Assembly (NCBI GenBank): GCA_003521625.1
Contig: DPHV01000028.1
Location: 24,736 to 41,397, forward strand
Origin: Ruminococcus sp.
GTDB taxonomy: Bacteria > Bacillota > Clostridia > Oscillospirales > Acutalibacteraceae
Reading direction: 5' to 3'
DNA length: 16,662 nucleotides
Below the pieces are notes generated by a model. That model did no database searches, was not told the DNA's origin, and was given only the letters and a program-made list of their open reading frames with translations. A program made the position numbers and the translations under genes. Shown here piece by piece: positions 13,336-16,662 of this stretch (the first letter of the stretch is position 1; the number at the start of each line of letters is the position of its first letter).

Positions 13336-13368
13336 TACCTTATTTTAATATTATGGCATTTTAAAATA

Positions 13369-13397
13369 ATACTAACTCAAAAGAGTTCAAAAGTCAA
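13369..13397 (-). promoter_or_regulatory. Sigma-A promoter and candidate operator of the fab-acc operon
   Basis: On the minus strand TTGACT (13397-13392) and TAGTAT (13374-13369) are separated by 17 bases. The spacer contains the dyad AACTC-N4-GAGTT (13374-13387). It also has two copies of TCAAAAG (13377-13383 and 13387-13393), exactly 10 bp apart, hence on one helix face. A repressor binding there would block the promoter. The sequence does not match the FapR operator and fits the FabT palindrome poorly. Confidence 0.75.
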
Positions 13398-13508
13398 TAT
13401 ATATGTTCAATTTTTTGGGTAATAGCCCTTTTATTTCCAATATAAAACCAAATAAAACCGATAATATTAACATGCTAAAACCTAATTAAAACTAAAATAT
13501 CTTTTTGG

Positions 13509-13591
13509 TATATTTTCTGCCACACTTCGTGAGCTGTCCTCGAAATGCGTCAGCATTTCAGCGGAATCTCACTCGTCTGACAAAAAATATG
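13509..13591. repeat. Imperfect palindromic intergenic element (MITE/REP-like)
   Basis: The whole 80-odd bases form one long imperfect inverted repeat. The outer arms are ATATTTTCTGCCACACTTCGTGAG and the reverse complement of CTCACTCGTCTGACAAAAAATAT, given here only by position 13510-13533 and 13568-13590. The centre is a perfect GAAATGC-GTCA-GCATTTC hairpin (13542-13559). It contains no gene. The remaining intergenic sequence around it (13398-13508 and 13592-13629) is AT-rich and shows nothing else I can name. The form is that of a small non-autonomous mobile repeat. Copy number is unknown from one window. Confidence 0.6.
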
Positions 13592-13629
13592 CTCAAAAAT
13601 CCTATAAAGCTTTTAATCAGGTTTTAGTA

Positions 13630-13947
13630 TCAGCTGCAAAAATCCTCCAGCGATTTTTTGAGATTTTCTTCTCCCTTTACCTCTATTCCCTTTTCAAGCA
13701 GCATAATATCCCCTTTGGGAAGCGTGCTGACAAGCGTATCAGTCGTCATATACGGAGTATTTTCGCCGAATTTGTAGACAACAATGTGATTGTTTTCGGA
13801 TTTCAGCACAAAAACTTCATTTTCGCTGTCTTTGTTTTCCTCCGTTACCGTTGCATTAGTCCCGACAGTTGCCGAAGGAGTGGCATAAACGCTTGTAAAC
13901 AGGCACACCATAAGTATTATTCCCGTAATAAGTACCAGCTTTTTCAT
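13630..13947 (-). CDS. Small exported protein resembling the BofC C-terminal domain
   Basis: This 105-residue protein has a clear signal peptide (MKKLVLITGIILMVCLFTSVYA, cleavage probable after residue 22). A charged linker (23-44) follows, then a small domain (45-105). The domain pattern VFVLKSENNHIVVYK, a threonine-rich strand, LPKGDIMLLEKGIEV and a final KKSLEDFCS resembles the BofC C-terminal domain found in clostridial proteins. In Bacillus BofC acts in the forespore and intermembrane space on the SpoIVB protease. I recognise this by pattern only, so the role is inference. The ATG at 13947 follows GAGGAA. A candidate forespore-type promoter lies 34 bases upstream. It is monocistronic and divergent from the penicillin-binding protein gene. 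Confidence 0.7.
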   Translation of the reverse strand: MKKLVLITGIILMVCLFTSVYATPSATVGTNATVTEENKDSENEVFVLKSENNHIVVYKFGENTPYMTTDTLVSTLPKGDIMLLEKGIEVKGEENLKKSLEDFCS

Positions 13948-13980
13948 ATTAAATTCCTCACTTTGAACGCTTATTACCCG

Positions 13981-14009
13981 TAGTTTTTCCCGTAAAGCGC
14001 CGAATATTC
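13981..14009 (-). promoter_or_regulatory. Candidate sigma-F/sigma-G-type promoter of the BofC-like gene
   Basis: On the minus strand GAATA (14009-14005) and GGAAAAACTA (13990-13981) are separated by 14 bases. The second element fits the sigma-F -10 pattern GGnrAnAnTw at every fixed position. The first fits the forespore -35 pattern, although the gap is one base shorter than usual. The predicted start leaves a leader of about 26 bases with the ribosome binding site. Short degenerate motifs like this also occur by chance. Confidence 0.35.
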
Positions 14010-14094
14010 ACCCATTTATATAAAAAACACTCGCTGAAACTCTATATTTTTTAATAAAAATTTGATTTAAGATATTTATTTTTTTCATTTGAGG

Positions 14095-14103
14095 TGCTAT
14101 AAT
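14095..14103 (+). promoter_or_regulatory. Possible extended -10 promoter upstream of the penicillin-binding protein gene
   Basis: TGCTATAAT is a perfect extended -10 element, but no convincing -35 hexamer lies 17 bases upstream. It would give a leader of about 100 bases. Confidence 0.4.
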
Positions 14104-14143
14104 AACTATTAATAGTGTTTTTTACTCTATTTTATCAACATAA

Positions 14144-14173
14144 TTGTATTATAAAGACTTTACATTGTATAAT
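14144..14173 (+). promoter_or_regulatory. Sigma-A promoter of the class A penicillin-binding protein gene
   Basis: TTGTAT (14144-14149) and TATAAT (14168-14173) are separated by 18 bases. The predicted start is about 32 bases before the ATG. Just downstream lies an 11-bp palindrome, GGCAAATTGCC (14186-14196), a possible operator. Confidence 0.6.
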
Positions 14174-14211
14174 GAGTCTCAAACAGGCAAATTGCCGTTA
14201 AAGGAGTAAAT

Positions 14212-16596
14212 ATGCGTAACAAACGTGAAACAGACATAAGCCGTTACACGGATAAATCCGCTGATAACGGCATTAACGAAAAAAGCGAAAGCGGAGTAAA
14301 AAGATTTTTTAAAGGACTGTGTAAATTTCTGCTCACCGCATTTACAATCTGCTTTGTCGCACTTTTCATAGCAGGCATTTCACTTTCAATCTACATTTTC
14401 ACACTCGCCTCCGAGCCTACGGGCATTGACCTCAAGGCAAAGTCGCTTAATCAGACAAGCTTTATCTATATTAAAGATGACAAAACGGGCGAGTTCAAGG
14501 AATATCAGACGCTTTACAGCACCGAAAACCGAATCTGGGTTGACAATCAGGATATTCCGCAGGCTATGAAGGACGCTGTTGTCGCAATTGAGGACAAGCG
14601 TTTCTATGACCACAACGGCGTTGACTGGGCAAGAACGCTCTCGGCTGTTGTAAACCTTGCTACGGGCGAGGACACCTACGGCGGTTCGACAATCACCCAA
14701 CAGCTTATAAAGAACATAACCGACGACAACGAGGTTTCTATCAACCGTAAGCTTCGTGAAATCTGTAAGGCATTAAAGCTTGAGGACGAATATACAAAGG
14801 ACCAGATTCTTGAGGCGTACCTCAACGTTGTAAACTTCGGCAACAACTGTCAGGGCGTTGAATCAGCCGCACAGCTGTATTTTGACAAGAGCATCAAAGA
14901 CTGCTCAATTGCAGAATGTGCCGCTATTGCAGGCATTACGCAGAATCCGTCCCTGTGGAATCCCCTTATTTACCCTGACAATAATAAGCAACGCCGTGAA
15001 ATTGTAATTAATGAGATGTACGATCAGGGCAAGATTACAAAGTCCGAGTACGACAATGCTATGAAAGAGTCGGCAAATATGACGTTTGTCGGTTTTAAAA
15101 ACACCAAAGAAGATGACGACGATAACGATTACGTTCAGAACTGGTACATCGACCAGGTGTTCTATGACCTTCGAGAGGACCTTGCACTCTATTACAACAT
15201 CAGCGAGGAGGCTGCCTCCGAAAAGCTCTACACGGAAGGTCTGAAAATTTACTGTGCAATGGACGAAAAAATGCAGAGCTATATGGAAGAAGCTGCGCAG
15301 AGTATTGATAAAACCTACGACTCCGAGCTTCAGATTGGTTCGGTGCTTATGGGCTTTGACGGCAGAGTTATCGCAACCGTCGGAAGTTCAAAGAAGAAAA
15401 CTCAGGCGCTTGAATGGGACAGAGCAACGCATTCCAAGCTACAGCCCGGTTCTTCAATCAAGCCCGTAATTGTTTACCCCTATGCAATAGACAATAAAAT
15501 GCTTTACTACTCCTCTGTTGTAAAGGACGAACCTATTAACAACTGGAAAGATCAGAACGGTCAGCTGGTTTCAGGTCCAAACAACGCCTATTACGGCTAC
15601 AAGGGCGATATGCTCTTGCCCGACGCAATTGAATGGTCATCAAACGCAACAGCAGTCCAAACTATGAATTTAATCGGCGGTCCGTCGGTTGCCTATGAGC
15701 AGGCTGTTACAAAGATGGGATTCAAGAGTCTTTCCGAACAGGATACACAAAACACAGGTGCGCTTTCAATGGGCGGTATGAACGGTGGTGTTTCCGTAAG
15801 GGAAATGGCGGCTGCATACAACTACCTTGGCAACGGCGGTCTTTATTACGAGCCGTATACCTACTACTATGTAACCGACTCCGAGGATAACATTATTATA
15901 GATAATCGTGAGGCGATTCCGAAACAGGCTTATTCAGCCGAAACCGCCTCGATTATGAACAGGCTTTTAAGCTACAACGTAACAAACAGTGCCCACACAA
16001 ATGCACAGTATTCAAGAATCAGCGGTTGGGATATTATAGGAAAAACAGGTACAACCGACGAAGACAAGGACTCATGGTTCTGCGGTCTTTCCCCCTATGC
16101 AACAATGGCTACCTGGTGCGGATTTGACCAGCCTGCCAGCATAAGCAACACCTCAACATCTGCAAGATTCTTCTCAAATGTTATGGGCAAGTACCTTGAG
16201 GGCAAGGAACAAAAGGAATACAACATCTCACCAAATCTTGTTGAAGCACAGTACAACCCATATAACGGTCTTATTGTCACAACCGACAGTCCGATGGGCA
16301 AGTATATCGGTTACTATACCGAGGACAATATGCCTGCTATGGGCGGATATTATGACTATAACGCCGACAACAGCAATTACAGCTCCGACAATTCCGGCGA
16401 AGAATCCGGCAGTGGTGAAAACAGCGGAGGAGAAAACTCCGGCGGTGAAAACAGCGGCGATAGCTCCGGAGGAGAAAACTCCGGCGGCGAAAGCAGCGGC
16501 GGTGAAAGCAGTAATCCCGAGGGCGGCGAAAGCAGTAACCCCGAAGGCGGAGGCGGCGAAGGCAGCGACATCCCTGAACCTGCTCCCGCAGAATAG
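14212..16596 (+). CDS. Class A penicillin-binding protein (transglycosylase/transpeptidase)
   Basis: This 794-residue bifunctional enzyme polymerises lipid II glycan strands and cross-links their peptides on the outer face of the membrane. A cytoplasmic tail (1-33) leads to one membrane anchor (about 37-66). The GT51 domain holds E127 in AIEDKRFYDHNGVDW, then GGSTITQQLIKN (157-168) and KLREICKALKLEDEYTKDQI (180-199). A linker includes an acidic patch (KEDDDDNDY, 299-307). The transpeptidase domain has the SxxK motif with S414 and K417 (PGSSIKP), SSN at 476-478 and KTGT at 611-614. All catalytic motifs are intact. A Gly/Ser/Glu/Asn-rich tail spans 728-794. The ATG follows AAGGAG at good spacing. 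I give no pbp or pon symbol because the paralogue cannot be fixed from sequence alone. Confidence 0.96.
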   Translation: MRNKRETDISRYTDKSADNGINEKSESGVKRFFKGLCKFLLTAFTICFVALFIAGISLSIYIFTLASEPTGIDLKAKSLNQTSFIYIKDDKTGEFKEYQTLYSTENRIWVDNQDIPQAMKDAVVAIEDKRFYDHNGVDWARTLSAVVNLATGEDTYGGSTITQQLIKNITDDNEVSINRKLREICKALKLEDEYTKDQILEAYLNVVNFGNNCQGVESAAQLYFDKSIKDCSIAECAAIAGITQNPSLWNPLIYPDNNKQRREIVINEMYDQGKITKSEYDNAMKESANMTFVGFKNTKEDDDDNDYVQNWYIDQVFYDLREDLALYYNISEEAASEKLYTEGLKIYCAMDEKMQSYMEEAAQSIDKTYDSELQIGSVLMGFDGRVIATVGSSKKKTQALEWDRATHSKLQPGSSIKPVIVYPYAIDNKMLYYSSVVKDEPINNWKDQNGQLVSGPNNAYYGYKGDMLLPDAIEWSSNATAVQTMNLIGGPSVAYEQAVTKMGFKSLSEQDTQNTGALSMGGMNGGVSVREMAAAYNYLGNGGLYYEPYTYYYVTDSEDNIIIDNREAIPKQAYSAETASIMNRLLSYNVTNSAHTNAQYSRISGWDIIGKTGTTDEDKDSWFCGLSPYATMATWCGFDQPASISNTSTSARFFSNVMGKYLEGKEQKEYNISPNLVEAQYNPYNGLIVTTDSPMGKYIGYYTEDNMPAMGGYYDYNADNSNYSSDNSGEESGSGENSGGENSGGENSGDSSGGENSGGESSGGESSNPEGGESSNPEGGGGEGSDIPEPAPAE
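16393..16566 (+). repeat. Degenerate tandem repeat encoding the penicillin-binding protein tail
   Basis: Units of about 12-24 bases encode variations on GGENS and GGESS. The clearest is a 24-base unit repeated twice in tandem, encoding GGESSNPE (around residues 764-778). The repeats are in frame, so unit gain or loss would change tail length without breaking the protein. Such tails are common in Firmicute class A PBPs and are thought to be disordered. Confidence 0.8.
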
Positions 16597-16662
16597 CAAA
16601 CACATACACATTAATATTATATATATGTATTTTATTCAATAATTGTAGCGAGCGACGCCCTC

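Noticed and set aside
13417..13432. GGGTAATAGCCC followed by TTTTATTT as a plus-strand terminator
   Set aside because: The stem has only three G-C pairs and no plus-strand gene lies upstream for it to end.
16228..16639. Minus-strand open frames antisense to the PBP tail
   Set aside because: They arise from the GC-rich tandem repeat read backwards (Ala/Phe-, Pro/Ser- or Arg-rich). No start context supports them.
1..16662. CRISPR array, prophage, IS transposase, toxin-antitoxin or defence system
   Set aside because: I found no regularly spaced repeats, transposase or integrase motifs, or defence domains in either strand.

Overview
The window reads as a chromosomal segment of a low-to-moderate GC Firmicute. 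It is most likely a gut-type clostridium of the Ruminococcaceae/Oscillospiraceae kind. The reasons are an FMN-type enoyl-ACP reductase (FabK) heading a fused fab-acc operon, strong GGAGG ribosome binding sites, consensus sigma-A promoters with 17-base spacers, the rpmG-secE-nusG-rplK-rplA-rplJ-rplL order, and a small Cys-rich protein of a type I associate with clostridia. The taxonomic call is inference; no 16S gene is present.

Layout, left to right. Positions 1-196 hold the 5' end of one tRNA gene (probably Val), an intrinsic terminator, a complete tRNA-Cys(GCA) and its perfect consensus promoter, all on the minus strand. Positions 280-1524 hold a three-gene minus-strand operon: a 54-residue Cys-rich protein, an isoprenylcysteine-methyltransferase-like membrane protein and an MmcQ/YjbR protein. 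Positions 1533-5215 hold the rpmG-secE-nusG-rplK-rplA-rplJ-rplL operon. It contains an L10 leader with attenuator and two separate mimics of the L1 stalk of 23S rRNA, before rplK and before rplA. The operon ends in a strong terminator after rplL, and rpoB does not follow.

Positions 5253-13397 hold a minus-strand fatty-acid operon in transcription order fabK-fabD-fabG-fabF-accB-fabZ-accC-accD-accA. It makes malonyl-CoA (AccABCD), transfers malonyl to ACP (FabD) and runs elongation (FabF, FabG, FabZ, FabK). Only the initiating synthase FabH, ACP and a regulator of the FapR or FabT type are missing. It starts from a good sigma-A promoter with repeat elements in its spacer and has a long, highly foldable 5' leader. 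No terminator separates accA from the ribosomal-protein promoter.

Positions 13398-14211 contain an imperfect palindromic element that looks like a mobile intergenic repeat. They also contain a small secreted protein resembling the BofC C-terminal domain, with a possible forespore-type promoter, and a divergent promoter region. Positions 14212-16596, on the plus strand, encode a complete class A penicillin-binding protein with a repetitive Gly/Ser/Glu/Asn tail.

Most genes here are ordinary housekeeping genes. The interest lies in the regulatory RNA and DNA structures between them. I see no phage, CRISPR, toxin or defence system.
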